Notes under the pieces: model-generated | The model's database searches: none | What the model was told of the DNA's origin: nothing | The model's input: only the letters and a program-made list of their open reading frames with translations | Position numbers and translations under genes: made by a program | DNA from: Psychrobacter cibarius | GTDB taxonomy: Bacteria > Pseudomonadota > Gammaproteobacteria > Pseudomonadales > Moraxellaceae | NCBI RefSeq assembly: GCF_016107535.1 | Contig: NZ_JABASQ010000009.1 | Location: 29,025 to 93,024 of the forward strand | DNA length: 64,000 nt | Direction: 5' to 3' | Shown here: one piece after another, positions 37,431 to 46,889 of the stretch | Position numbering within the stretch: position 1 is the stretch's first letter | How the letters are laid out: every line of letters begins with the position of its first letter

Positions 37431-38564
37431 TCACTGAGCCTTGCTATCATTTTTTACGACTTTACTCACGTAAGTTGGTAAATCCCACGCACCACCAGCA
37501 AAACCGCGACACATTCCTGAGCTGGAATCTTCCGATTTGGCAAATGTTTGACCATTCCAAACCCATATCGCATGATTCCAGCAATCACCCAAGCCTCGAT
37601 CTTTATGTGTTGCCCAAATCTCGCCATCAGAATAGTCATTGCCTGCGGTGGTGATCAATTTTGGCTTGCTTGGTTTGTCATGATTAATAAGCCAATAACC
37701 CGAACTCTCATTATATGCGCCTTGCCAGCACAGATGGCTAGCAAGCGTATGGGTGGCATCTACGGGTGTAAACGTCCAATCCAGTCTATCAGAACCATAC
37801 TCTTGCATTCGTTGGTACACTTCGGTTTTTGGATTAATCAGCTCACAGTCTCCCATCACCTCATTTGAGCCTATAAGCTCCTTGGCATCAATATCGATCC
37901 ACTTGTTTATATTGACCTGAAAGTACGCCTGTTTTGATGCAGATAGTGTCTTATTTTCTTTTTCTGAATACGAGAATGCCTTTTTGATGATTGGCTTTGG
38001 CTTAGCGGATTTCGGTATTTGCTTACTTGTGTGGTTTTGACTTACCAATGCTATTGGCGTGCCCACTCTGCCTTGTACCTCATCAAGTTTTAGCAGCACG
38101 GCACTCATACCTTTGTCGCTAATAGACCAATTTTTACCACCCGCTCTTATCTCTATCTTAGTATTTTGACGCGAATGACTCAGAAGTTGCTGAGTTTGCT
38201 TGGTGGTTAAATCATAGGCGTAACCGTCCGCATCTGCCTGTATCTCGCCATAGTTCTTACCATTTAACCAAAGCTCAGCCTCGGTATTATTCTGCTTTGG
38301 AACCTCTGGTAAAAACTGTACTGTGGCACTTGGTAAAGAAACTTTAGGTAATACTGTGAGCAATATTGAGGCAGAAGTATCTAACTGATCCTCCTCTGCA
38401 TAACCTGCTGCGCGACAAGTCAATGTATTATCACAAACCACCTGCCAATCATCCTGCACAAAGCCCCACCCTTCAAATGGCGTACCATAGGTAGCATGAG
38501 CTGGTAGGGACGTCAATGGCAGCAAGCCCATCATAGCGCTGAGCAAAATCGTTAATTTTTTCAC
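37431..38564 (-). CDS. Secreted DUF1176 protein
   Basis: The 377-aa protein starts at a GTG with AAGGA nine bases upstream and has a signal peptide (MKKLTILLSAMMGLLPLTSLPAHA). The mature part follows DUF1176: FVQDDWQVVCDNTLTCRAAGY near the start, then a central repeat-like region, and a C-terminal DRGLGDCWNHAIWVWNGQTFAKSEDSSSGMCRGFAGGAWDLPTYVS. Several cysteines could pair in the periplasm. The family has no known role. Single gene, convergent with DUF2788. Confidence 0.8.
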   Translation of the reverse strand: MKKLTILLSAMMGLLPLTSLPAHATYGTPFEGWGFVQDDWQVVCDNTLTCRAAGYAEEDQLDTSASILLTVLPKVSLPSATVQFLPEVPKQNNTEAELWLNGKNYGEIQADADGYAYDLTTKQTQQLLSHSRQNTKIEIRAGGKNWSISDKGMSAVLLKLDEVQGRVGTPIALVSQNHTSKQIPKSAKPKPIIKKAFSYSEKENKTLSASKQAYFQVNINKWIDIDAKELIGSNEVMGDCELINPKTEVYQRMQEYGSDRLDWTFTPVDATHTLASHLCWQGAYNESSGYWLINHDKPSKPKLITTAGNDYSDGEIWATHKDRGLGDCWNHAIWVWNGQTFAKSEDSSSGMCRGFAGGAWDLPTYVSKVVKNDSKAQ

Positions 38565-38601
38565 TGTCCATATTCCTTATGAGTGATACAGTACGCACGC
38601 G

Positions 38602-39663
38602 CTACTTTTTGGCAATCAAAGTTGCACGCATCGGCGCAGGATAGCCTTCAAGCGTTTTGCTAGTATCATTAGGATCTAAGAAGTCGGCCAGCGAATGATA
38701 AGTCATCCATTCCGTTTTACGCTGCTCATCGATAGAAGTCGTTGCCACATCGACACAACGTACCTCTGAGAATCCAGCTTTTTCTAGCCAGCCTGTCAAT
38801 GCCGCGACTGATGGTAAAAAATACACATTATTCATCTGGGCATAGCGGTCATGCGGCACCAGTACGGTATTGGCATCACCTTCGATAACCAAGGTTTCAA
38901 GCACCAGCTCACCGCCTTTGACCAACTGCCCTTTAAGCTGTTGTAAATGCTCAAACGGCGATTGGCGATGATAGAGCACCCCCATGCTAAATACAGTATC
39001 AAACAGCTGACTGTGCTCGGGCAATGCTTCAAGTGGTACGGGGATATAATGCGTTCTATAGCTATCAGCAGCCCCGACAAAATGCCGAATCGCCATAAAC
39101 TGATGATAAAATAAGCAAGACGGATCAATGATAATGACTGTATCCGCGCCAGCGCCAGCCATACGCCAGCCGTGATAGCCAGAGCCACCGCCCACATCCA
39201 ATACGCGACGACCTTTTAAATCCCCCAAATGCGGTGTGACCCGTTGCCACTTCCAATCACTGTGCCATTCGGTATCAATCAATATTGGCGCGGCTTGTTG
39301 GTCTTCATTCTGACCACTATCAATTTGATTTTCGATCTGACCACCAATTTGAAAAGGCCCTTTACGCCACGGCATGAGCTGCTTTAATAATGCCATTGTT
39401 TGTTTGCGCTGAGACTCACTAAGATTTGCCTCAATCGTCAGGACATCACTGTTTAGATCGACATTATTGACGGTTAATGTTGGCAAACGAGCGACTGACG
39501 CTTGATAAGCAGGTGCATGCGCGTAGTTGGCTTTGTCCTTGATATCATTTAACCATGTTGGCAAGCGCGTAAGCCATTCATAAGCACTCGGCTGCTGCTG
39601 GGCTAATTCTAGCAAGGTTAAATATAATGCGCGTTCGGCGTAGGTGATAGTGTCGTTAAGCAT
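38602..39663 (-). CDS. cmoB: tRNA U34 carboxymethyltransferase
   Basis: The 353-aa enzyme uses carboxy-SAM made by CmoA to convert 5-hydroxyuridine-34 into cmo5U in tRNA. Motifs include PWRKGPF (near 94), the EWHSDWKW segment, RVLDVGGGSGYHGWRM (SAM site), IDPS, HYIPVPLEALPE, and VLYHRQSPFEHL. The usual motif is VGCGNGYH; here the third residue is Gly (DVGGGSGYH). Length fits the family. It is 50 bp downstream of cmoA in the same operon. Confidence 0.93.
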   Translation of the reverse strand: MLNDTITYAERALYLTLLELAQQQPSAYEWLTRLPTWLNDIKDKANYAHAPAYQASVARLPTLTVNNVDLNSDVLTIEANLSESQRKQTMALLKQLMPWRKGPFQIGGQIENQIDSGQNEDQQAAPILIDTEWHSDWKWQRVTPHLGDLKGRRVLDVGGGSGYHGWRMAGAGADTVIIIDPSCLFYHQFMAIRHFVGAADSYRTHYIPVPLEALPEHSQLFDTVFSMGVLYHRQSPFEHLQQLKGQLVKGGELVLETLVIEGDANTVLVPHDRYAQMNNVYFLPSVAALTGWLEKAGFSEVRCVDVATTSIDEQRKTEWMTYHSLADFLDPNDTSKTLEGYPAPMRATLIAKK

Positions 39664-39713
39664 AAAAGCAGGTTACCGTATTGATCAAAAAACAACTGTG
39701 TTAAAAATAAGGA

Positions 39714-40514
39714 TTATTTAAATGCCACAATAGAGACGAAGTTTAAAAACTGAAACCACGTCAGATGACGCTGAAAACCAACTTGATCTAACCGTGCATG
39801 ATGCTCGTCTAAAGTATCAGTAATAAGCACGTTCTCTAGTGCATTACGCTTGCCGCTGATTTCCATTTCGGTATAACCATTGGCACGTTTAAAATCATAA
39901 TAACGCTCAACCAGCCATGCATCATATTGCTCATCAAAAGCATGGGTTTTTTCAGTTAATACCAGTATCCCGCCTTCACTTAACGCTGCATAAATTTTCT
40001 CTAATACTGCGACTCTATCGGCAGCGGGCAAAAACTGTAGCGTTAAATTCAAAATCACCATATCGCAGGGTTCAAGTTCCACATCGCGAATATCAGCGGT
40101 AATCACTTCGATGTCATGCGCAGGATAATTGTCACTCAGTAGCGTGGTCGCTTCGGTCGTCATCGCTGGTGAGATATCAATCGCTTTAATCTGCAAGTCT
40201 TGCGGCTCAAACTCACCCGCCAACGTCATGCTTGCTGCGCCAAGTGAACAGCCCAAATCATACACTCGACTGACGCGCTGACCACTATCGCTCTGTTGAC
40301 GATACTTACAATGGCGTCGGGCAAATATGGGTAACATCGCTAGCACCTGACCATAACCTGGCACACTGCGACGAATCATATCAGGGAAACAAGCCACCAC
40401 TTGCTCATCAAAAGAGAAGCGCGCTGCTTTATCAAGTGGCGTGGTAAACGGTTTGTCAAATAGGGTGTCGTGTTTAACAATAGCAGGCTTAGATTGACTC
40501 ATGGTGCGACTCAT
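39714..40514 (-). CDS. cmoA: Carboxy-S-adenosyl-L-methionine synthase
   Basis: The 266-aa enzyme makes carboxy-SAM from SAM and prephenate for CmoB. Family motifs are present: DTLFDKPF near the N-terminus, [32 protein letters not shown] for cofactor binding, IDISPAM, and the RVLTEK-like LVLTEKTH region. The first ATG (40514) and a second one four codons later (40502) are both possible, and neither has a good ribosome-binding site. It is the upstream gene of a cmoA-cmoB pair. Confidence 0.92.
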   Translation of the reverse strand: MSRTMSQSKPAIVKHDTLFDKPFTTPLDKAARFSFDEQVVACFPDMIRRSVPGYGQVLAMLPIFARRHCKYRQQSDSGQRVSRVYDLGCSLGAASMTLAGEFEPQDLQIKAIDISPAMTTEATTLLSDNYPAHDIEVITADIRDVELEPCDMVILNLTLQFLPAADRVAVLEKIYAALSEGGILVLTEKTHAFDEQYDAWLVERYYDFKRANGYTEMEISGKRNALENVLITDTLDEHHARLDQVGFQRHLTWFQFLNFVSIVAFK

Positions 40515-40717
40515 TTTGTGATAATAGAACTTAAATTAGGAGATAATTGATGGTCTTGCTTGTCATTACTAGCTGAAAGCGGCACGACGTAGCAAAAGCC
40601 CATTATAACATTACTGTTTGTTACTTATCGCGGTCAGATGCCCTGCTAAGCTAAATACGTATTGCTAAGTAAAAAACACTTGGCTCATATTTTATATTTA
40701 TAAAAATAGGAAAAATT

Positions 40718-41239
40718 ATGCAAACCATTATTTTGGGCGGTGGCTGTTTTTGGTGCACCGAATCGGTATTTTTATCCGTAAAAGGTGTGCAATCTGTCGT
40801 TTCAGGCTACATGGGCGGTGACGCTGTTTCTGCCAATTACGAAGCGGTCTGTAGTGGCAATACAGGGCACGTTGAAGTCATCAAAATCGAGTTCGATGAC
40901 TCTATCGTCCCGCTAGAAGTGATACTTGATGTTTTCTTTGCTACCCATGATCCCACCACAATGGATCGTCAAGGCAATGACGTCGGTAGCCAGTACCGCA
41001 GCGTGGTTTTTTATACCGAAGAAAATCAGAAACCAACGATTGACCGCACCATCAACAAACTGCGCGATATGGGCGTCAATGTGGTCACTGAAGTAAATCC
41101 AGCTGTTGAGTTTTATCAAGCAGAAGAGACCCATCAGGATTTCTTTAATAAGAATCCAGGACAAGGGTATTGCAACTTTGCCATACCGCCAAAGCTTGCC
41201 AAATTGCGTAAAGAGTTTAGTCAGTATATGGTGAGCTAA
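40718..41239 (+). CDS. msrA: Peptide methionine-S-sulfoxide reductase
   Basis: The 173-aa protein has the active-site GCFWCTE (near residue 9-15) of MsrA, followed by GVQSVVSGYMGG, HVEVIKIEFD and DPTTMDRQGNDVGSQYRS. It reduces methionine S-sulfoxide in damaged proteins. A second cysteine close to the C-terminus (GYCNFAI) probably resolves the sulfenic acid. It is divergent from cmoA and ends in a strong terminator. Confidence 0.94.
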   Translation: MQTIILGGGCFWCTESVFLSVKGVQSVVSGYMGGDAVSANYEAVCSGNTGHVEVIKIEFDDSIVPLEVILDVFFATHDPTTMDRQGNDVGSQYRSVVFYTEENQKPTIDRTINKLRDMGVNVVTEVNPAVEFYQAEETHQDFFNKNPGQGYCNFAIPPKLAKLRKEFSQYMVS

Positions 41240-41295
41240 ACGACAAATGAAGATAGTTTTTCATTTGAAAAAAGATTATCTCAGCATTTCATTAT

Positions 41296-41331
41296 AGCCA
41301 AACGCTTATTGTATGAGCGTTTGGCTTTTTA
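41296..41331 (+). terminator. Terminator of msrA
   Basis: Perfect 11-bp stem AGCCAAACGCT/AGCGTTTGGCT followed by TTTTT. Confidence 0.9.
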
Positions 41332-41408
41332 ACATCTTTAGCATTCTCACTCAAACAGTTATGATAGAAACAACTTAAATATAACCCTCAACGAATAAAG
41401 GCGAAGGT

Positions 41409-42062
41409 ATGAACGCTGAATTTTGGCACAGCCGCTGGCAAGAGAAACGCATTGGCTTTAATCAGTCTGCAGTGAACCCATTATTAATAAATTACTTTAA
41501 GCAGTTAAACCTGCCAGCTGGTAGCCGTGTCTTTGTTCCTTTATGTGGTAAATCGATTGATATGGCTTGGCTGTCAGCGCAAGGCTACGACGTCGTAGGC
41601 GTTGAATTGGTGGAAACAGCGATACAAGAATTCTTTGCTGAGCAGAATATCTCCCCTGCTGTGCACCAGCATGCAGACAATCCAGCCATTAAATACTATC
41701 AAGGTCAGTTGTCAGGACAAACCATTACCTTATGGGTTGCTGATATTTTTGCACTGTCATCTGAGGATATCGGATCTGTAAAGGCGGTGTATGATAAAGC
41801 CGCATTGATTGCGCTGCCAGAAAATATGCGTACGAAGTATAGCGAGCATATACGTAAAATAAGTGGTCATGCACCACAATTTATCATCACTCTCACTTAT
41901 GACCAAAGCAAAAAAGCGGGACCGCCGTTCTCTATCAGTAGCGAGCAAATACAGCAATATTATGGCGATAACTATTATATCAGCGAACTGACGAGTGAAC
42001 TTACTTCTATAGGATCGGCACCTGAGCTAATGGTCACGGAGCATGTTTGGCTATTAAAGTGA
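41409..42062 (+). CDS. tpm: Thiopurine S-methyltransferase
   Basis: The 217-aa SAM-dependent enzyme matches bacterial TPMT: MNAEFWHSRWQEKRIGFNQ at the start, RVFVPLCGKSIDMAWLSAQGYDVVGVEL for SAM binding, and VYDKAALIALPENMR. In other bacteria these enzymes also methylate tellurite, selenite or bismuth species, so the physiological role may be metalloid detoxification. AAGGCGAAGG precedes the ATG. Monocistronic, 80 bp upstream of the interrupted DUF1499 gene. Confidence 0.9.
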   Translation: MNAEFWHSRWQEKRIGFNQSAVNPLLINYFKQLNLPAGSRVFVPLCGKSIDMAWLSAQGYDVVGVELVETAIQEFFAEQNISPAVHQHADNPAIKYYQGQLSGQTITLWVADIFALSSEDIGSVKAVYDKAALIALPENMRTKYSEHIRKISGHAPQFIITLTYDQSKKAGPPFSISSEQIQQYYGDNYYISELTSELTSIGSAPELMVTEHVWLLK

Positions 42063-42143
42063 GTGGTTAATAAATGAAATAAGTGGTTAATAAAGCCGTT
42101 TGCGTAGCGATTAATCAGTACTAAATTATGATGGAGAAATTGA

Positions 42144-42857
42144 ATGAAAATATTCGTTGGGCTGATAAGTTTAATCTCTATTTTGCTAGTCACACTCGCA
42201 GGTCCGCTTTAAAAATTTGGCTTAGTCGATTTAGCGACTGCGTTTGCAAGGTTTAAGTTTGGTGTATTTGCTGGTATCGCAGCATTGGTACTATTAGGCA
42301 TACAGCTTTTATTTAAACGAGACACGGCTAGCATTGGTAGCGCATTAACATCGGCAATGCTTGCTATCACTGCCATTGCTATTCCACTAAGCATGATGAA
42401 TAGCGCCAAAAACGTACCGCCCATTCACGATATTTCAACCGACCTAGTGAACCCACCTGAATTTGTGGCCATTGCCCCACTGCGCGCTGATGCACCAAAC
42501 CCAGTTGAGTATGCAGGTGTAGAGACTGCAACGCAGCAGCGCGCCGCCTACCCTGAATTACAAACATTACGCTATAGCCAGTCAAAATCTGAGTTGGTTG
42601 AGGCAACCAAACAAGCCATCGATAATTTAGGTTGGGAGCTTGTCAATATCGATGCGGACAAAGGCATCATCGAAGCGACAGATACGACTGCTTGGTTCGG
42701 TTTTAAAGATGATGTGGTCGTGCATATCACGGATAACAGTAGTGAACGTCTAGTAGATATTCGTAGCAAGTCACGGGTTGGTGGGAGCGATTTGGGCAAA
42801 AATGCGGCGCGTATTCATACGTTGGTTGAAGAGTTGGATAGGGTTTTGGGGGAGTAG
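42144..42857 (+). pseudogene. DUF1499 membrane protein gene interrupted by an in-frame stop
   Basis: A start with GGAG upstream opens MKIFVGLISLISILLVTLAGPL and then meets TAA at 42210-42212. The same frame continues without a shift as KFGLVDLATAFARFKFGVFAG through two more hydrophobic segments and a DUF1499 domain (AAYPELQTLRYSQ, DDVVVHITDN, DIRSKSRVGGSDLGKNAARIHTL) to 42857. A single T-to-A change in a TAT (Tyr) codon would explain it. Restoring it gives 237 residues, normal for the family. No well-placed restart codon follows (the first is a TTG at 42285), so the gene is probably inactive, unless the stop is a sequencing error. Confidence 0.85.
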
Positions 42858-42888
42858 TTATTTTTGAAACCTCGAAACCTCCTATAAC

Positions 42889-43506
42889 TTATTTAGTCAG
42901 TTTTTTGACAATATATTGAAGCTCACTTCTTTGCCCTTCATCAGGTAGACATGTTAAAAGCATTTCAAGAGCGTATTCATTTGCTATTTCTAAGGGAGGC
43001 TTATACGGTAAGTCATAACCAAAAACCTCACTCATCATAGTGAACAAATCTTTGCGGTGTCTACAGGCTTTACGACTATTTAGATTCAACATTTGAATAG
43101 CTTCACTACCACGTTTACTATCAGACTCTAACTGTCCTGCAAGATTTAGTTTTATCTCATCTTCACATTCATCCATAAGCGGTGTTAAAAGCAGTTCTTG
43201 GCTGCCTTTTGCGTTGTCACACTGCTTAGCAGTTCTACAACTTAATAATAAATTATCATAGTCAAAGCACTTATGTGGATAGTCGTTACGGCTTTTTAAA
43301 TGTTCAATAGTCGTGTTTCCATTGCCAAGACTTTTACAGCAGTAACAGCAAACTCCACGCTGTTCATCATACAACTGCTGACGCAAAGGCGCTTTAATAG
43401 TTTCTGGAATTTCGCCCCAATTCTTAGTTTGATACTTTTTAAAACTCTTTGCTGTCTCAAGAGGCATTGACCCTAACTTATCAATCTTTTGCATGATTCG
43501 ACTCAT
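42889..43506 (-). CDS. ptuB: HNH nuclease, PtuB-like, Septu system component
   Basis: The 205-aa protein has an HNH-type nuclease core: zinc-binding CCYCC (residues 53-57), TIEHLKSR with catalytic His69, DNLLLSC (84-90) and CDNAKG (96-101). This arrangement matches the TIGR02646 type of HNH proteins that accompany PtuA ATPases in Septu and retron-Ec78 systems. Its start overlaps the end of the ATPase gene by 26 bp, so the two are translated together. It should cut nucleic acid when the ATPase complex is triggered by infection. The symbol is by family resemblance. Confidence 0.75.
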   Translation of the reverse strand: MSRIMQKIDKLGSMPLETAKSFKKYQTKNWGEIPETIKAPLRQQLYDEQRGVCCYCCKSLGNGNTTIEHLKSRNDYPHKCFDYDNLLLSCRTAKQCDNAKGSQELLLTPLMDECEDEIKLNLAGQLESDSKRGSEAIQMLNLNSRKACRHRKDLFTMMSEVFGYDLPYKPPLEIANEYALEMLLTCLPDEGQRSELQYIVKKLTK

Positions 43507-44977
43507 CTTTATTAGATTTTGCCAATTTCGCTTGAGCCAATAATAGACGACACTTTAATAGTTCTAAATGGTCAGATGGCAGTTTTTCAGCTAGCTCTGT
43601 TATACGAGTATCTGCTTTCACATAATCATGCTTACTGATAGCGCGGCGAATCACGTTAAATTGTTCCTCTACCTTACTGTCACGAATATCTACATCAAAT
43701 ATTTTGGTAAGCACTGTATTGGCATCTTCACCATAGACATTAGGCATTTCTGTTAATTCACCATCATCCAATGAATACAACAAAATATCATTACGATCAC
43801 TGATAACATGTGGCGAATGTGTGGTTAAGATAAACTGAACGTTTGGGAAAGTAGCGACCAACTTATCAATCAAATCATGTTGCCACTTTGGATGAAGATG
43901 CAAATCCACCTCATCAATCATCACTACGCCTTCACCTTCTAATGGATTCGCTAGGCTTGGATTAAGGATTGCTAGACGGCGAGCTATATCACCTACTAAA
44001 GCTAGAAGTGATTTCTCTCCTTGGGATAACTGATTAACATCTAACTTTTCGCCATCCTTTTCCACTATCATGGTAGCAGTACCTTTACGACGGATATAAA
44101 AATCAGTGAACCCAGTAAAATACTTCAGTGCGCTTTTCACAAAGAATAAAGGTAAGTCTCTAGAAATGTCCTCGCTATGCTTTTGTAGCTTTTGCACTTC
44201 ATGTATTTCTTTTTCTATCTTATATTTAGATTCCTCTAACATCTCTAGACCAATATTTACTTTGTCTTCTTTAGAAGACTTAAGCTGACTTAAAATTTTC
44301 TTAACTTCATTCAAAACTTTTTCATTTTCACTATTTAATCCTTCCAAAATACTTTCAGTTGATACTTTCCTTTCATTTTCAATATCTTCTGAATTTCTAA
44401 ACCAATCTAGGAAATTCGAGAAAACTATAGAGTTTGAGTTTAAACAGTTTTTATAAGCATCCAACTGATCATATTGGTATGAAAAGATATCCTTCTGAAT
44501 TTGAACTGATATTGTCCTATTGACTGAATAGAAAGTTATAAGAGGTAAAGAATACTTATCTTCTTTAGTTAGGTTTGAGCGAAAACTTCTGACAGTTTTA
44601 CTTAACAATTTCATATAATTACTCGAAGATTTAAGACGTCCATCTTTAACAGAAGTAATACTCCAGTCTGCATCTTCTTCTAATCCATAAGGCATTGGAT
44701 TGTTCTCGTTAAAATCAACCCTTATACTAGCTTTGACCTCGTTCTTACCATTATTTATATAAGTTTTATCAATATTAAAACCATCTTCATCACTAGCAAG
44801 TTTTGCTACAAACCAACTCAAATTTGTCGCCAGTGCTTGCAAAACTTGTGACTTACCAGCCCCATTATTACCCACAATAACAGTGACATTACCCATCTTT
44901 TCAGAAGTTGGCGCAAAGTCTATTGTTAAGTCTTCAAAGCGACCATAGTTTTGTAGGTGTAAGCGTTTGACTTTCAT
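43481..44977 (-). CDS. ptuA: ABC-type ATPase, PtuA-like, Septu system component
   Basis: The 498-aa protein is a SMC/Rad50-like ATPase: LHLQNYGRFEDLTIDF, Walker A GNNGAGKS (36-43), a coiled-coil-like middle (about 200-280), signature LSQGEKS (317-323), Walker B VVMIDEVD (351-358) and TTHSPH (385-390). The domain order, size and the HNH partner fit PtuA of Septu defence. In that system PtuA senses infection and controls the PtuB nuclease, with ATP thought to restrain activity. The middle part is AT-rich compared with flanking housekeeping genes, as expected for acquired defence DNA. ATAAGGT lies upstream. No reverse transcriptase gene accompanies it. Confidence 0.75.
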   Translation of the reverse strand: MKVKRLHLQNYGRFEDLTIDFAPTSEKMGNVTVIVGNNGAGKSQVLQALATNLSWFVAKLASDEDGFNIDKTYINNGKNEVKASIRVDFNENNPMPYGLEEDADWSITSVKDGRLKSSSNYMKLLSKTVRSFRSNLTKEDKYSLPLITFYSVNRTISVQIQKDIFSYQYDQLDAYKNCLNSNSIVFSNFLDWFRNSEDIENERKVSTESILEGLNSENEKVLNEVKKILSQLKSSKEDKVNIGLEMLEESKYKIEKEIHEVQKLQKHSEDISRDLPLFFVKSALKYFTGFTDFYIRRKGTATMIVEKDGEKLDVNQLSQGEKSLLALVGDIARRLAILNPSLANPLEGEGVVMIDEVDLHLHPKWQHDLIDKLVATFPNVQFILTTHSPHVISDRNDILLYSLDDGELTEMPNVYGEDANTVLTKIFDVDIRDSKVEEQFNVIRRAISKHDYVKADTRITELAEKLPSDHLELLKCRLLLAQAKLAKSNKDESNHAKD

Positions 44978-45270
44978 TGTTTACCTTATTTTTATAGGTA
45001 GTAAATATTTAAGTATTTTATCAATTTCTTTGAAAATTCTTACCAGTCAGTATAGCAACTTAAAACACAGCTGAGGAATGCTATTGTTTTGGGAAAAAAT
45101 TCTCAACTTGCCTAAACCCTCTCTCAACCTCACGCCACCGTCAATTTATAGTAACAGCTTACTTCGATACCTTTTCTTTACCCATGAGATTGGTTACTCT
45201 AAGTCCATACTGCACCAATCCGCTTTGCTTTCTCTTTTAATAACTATTTCAACGTTTATAGGATATTTTC
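44978..45270. other. Intergenic region between ptuA and mltB-type gene
   Basis: Non-coding DNA between divergent genes. I looked for a retron-type structured RNA or an RT gene and saw neither; a 76-codon ORF here overlaps the next gene and is rejected. Confidence 0.5.
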
Positions 45271-46752
45271 ATGCGTTTGACTCCAGTTTCTACTTTATCG
45301 CTACTTAGCCTTGCTGTTGGGCTGAGTTTTGCTAGCACTGCTCAAGCAGCCAAACCACCAGCGCCAGACTTATCTAATGCCGAGTTTCAACAATGCTTAG
45401 ACGGTTTGAAAAACTCTAGCAAATTTCGAGGGGTTGATAGCTCTACTTTTAATAACTATCGCCCTAGCCAGCCTGACCCTAGCGTGATTCAGTCATTGAA
45501 TTACCAGCCAGAGTTTCAAAAAGACGTTTGGGATTATTTATCTTCACTGGTCGATAAAGAGCGTGTAGAAGATGGCATCCGCGCCAAGCGCCAATGGGCA
45601 GATACGCTACGTCAAATTGAATCACGCTATGGCGTCAAAGCCGAGCACGTACTAGGTGTATGGGGCGTTGAGTCAAACTTTGGGCAGACATTGGGCAAAA
45701 AACCTTTGTTTGAGTCTCTAGCGACGCTGTCTTGTTTCGATCGCCGTCAGAGCTACTTCCAAGGTGAATACGCTAATGCGCTAAAAATCGTCCAAAACGG
45801 TGATATCGCACCAAGTGATATGACTGGCTCATGGGCAGGCGCTTTTGGGCAAACGCAATTTATGCCAAGTACCTTTTTAGAGCTGGCAGTCGACTTTGAT
45901 GGTGATGGTCGCCGTGATTTGGTCAATAGTGTGCCTGACGCGCTAGCCTCTACCGCCAACTTCTTGGACAATCGTGGCTATCGCACGGGCGAGCCTTGGG
46001 GCTACGAAGTCAAGCTGCCCAGTGGATTTTGGGCTGCGTCTGACCGTAAAAACAAGAAGTCTATTAGCCACTGGCGCAATCAAGGTATCACGCTCGCCAA
46101 TGGCAGTCCATTGCCAAACGATTTGAGTAGCGCTGGGTTATTATTACCCGCTGGCAAAGATGGTCCTGCTTTCTTAGTTGGTAAAAACTTTGATACGTTT
46201 TATTCTTATAATGCGTCAGAAAATTATGCGTTGGCAATCGCCCATTTATCAGACTTAATCACCAAAGAGGACAGCAGCAAAACTGACTTTGTCACAGCAT
46301 GGCCTACCGATGACCCTGGTATCAGTCGCCAGCAAGCCAAAGATATCCAGCAGGCGTTATTGAATGCGGGTTACGATATTGGTGGTGTTGACGGCATTAT
46401 TGGCGACAATACCCGTATCGCGATTCAGCAATACCAATCTAGTCGTGGTATCTTGCCAGCGGATGGCCGCGCAGGACAGAAATTCTACCGCGCAATCATT
46501 GGAGATGCTGGAAATACAGCCCCGAAAAGTACGCAATACGGCAATCAATACGGGCAGCCATCGAATAGCCAGCCTTTAAACCCTGCCTCTGCTGATCGCA
46601 TGGGACAGCTGATTCAGCAGCAAACGAGTACTCCTAATACTTACTCGACGCAGCCTTCTGCGCAATCACCTAACTCTGGTAACACACGCTATCGCCGTGT
46701 CACTGGTAGCGACGGTGTGGTGAAGCTCGTTCGTGTTGACGAAGGTTCTTAG
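45271..46752 (+). CDS. Lytic murein transglycosylase, MltB-type, with peptidoglycan-binding domain
   Basis: The 493-aa exported enzyme has a signal peptide (cleavage after AQA near residue 26), an SLT_2/MltB catalytic domain with Glu134 in GVWGVESNFG and GAFGQTQFMPSTF, then a PG_binding_1 domain (about 350-405, ISRQQAKDIQQALLNAGYDIGG to GILPADGRAGQKF) and a Gln/Ser/Asn-rich tail. It cleaves glycan strands to anhydromuropeptides in the periplasm. A DGDGRRD segment near 210 is also typical of this family. TAGGAT precedes the ATG. Confidence 0.88.
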   Translation: MRLTPVSTLSLLSLAVGLSFASTAQAAKPPAPDLSNAEFQQCLDGLKNSSKFRGVDSSTFNNYRPSQPDPSVIQSLNYQPEFQKDVWDYLSSLVDKERVEDGIRAKRQWADTLRQIESRYGVKAEHVLGVWGVESNFGQTLGKKPLFESLATLSCFDRRQSYFQGEYANALKIVQNGDIAPSDMTGSWAGAFGQTQFMPSTFLELAVDFDGDGRRDLVNSVPDALASTANFLDNRGYRTGEPWGYEVKLPSGFWAASDRKNKKSISHWRNQGITLANGSPLPNDLSSAGLLLPAGKDGPAFLVGKNFDTFYSYNASENYALAIAHLSDLITKEDSSKTDFVTAWPTDDPGISRQQAKDIQQALLNAGYDIGGVDGIIGDNTRIAIQQYQSSRGILPADGRAGQKFYRAIIGDAGNTAPKSTQYGNQYGQPSNSQPLNPASADRMGQLIQQQTSTPNTYSTQPSAQSPNSGNTRYRRVTGSDGVVKLVRVDEGS

Positions 46753-46770
46753 TATTCCGCGGATGTATCT

Positions 46771-46818
46771 TAGGTTAAGCACATACTAGGCTAAGCACGC
46801 CCTAGATTAAGCACATAA
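46771..46818. repeat. 16-bp tandem repeat, three units
   Basis: Units starting 46771, 46787 and 46803 follow TAG(G/A)(T/C)TAAGCAC plus four variable bases. They lie between the transglycosylase stop and its terminator. Confidence 0.8.
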
Positions 46819-46852
46819 AAAAAGCCACGTTAATAATAACGTGGCTTTTTTC
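46816..46852. terminator. Bidirectional terminator
   Basis: Perfect 10-bp stem AGCCACGTTA/TAACGTGGCT around ATAA, flanked by an A-run and T-run, between convergent genes. Confidence 0.9.
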
Positions 46853-46889
46853 ATAGGGTTTACTTTTTACTTTTTAGTCAATTTTTAAC

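Noticed and set aside
44978..45270. Possible retron RNA next to the ATPase/HNH pair
   Set aside because: No reverse transcriptase gene is near, and I see no msr/msd-type structure with paired a1/a2 ends.
45078..45308. 76-codon ORF before the transglycosylase gene
   Set aside because: It overlaps the signal peptide of the real gene in another frame and has no ribosome-binding site.
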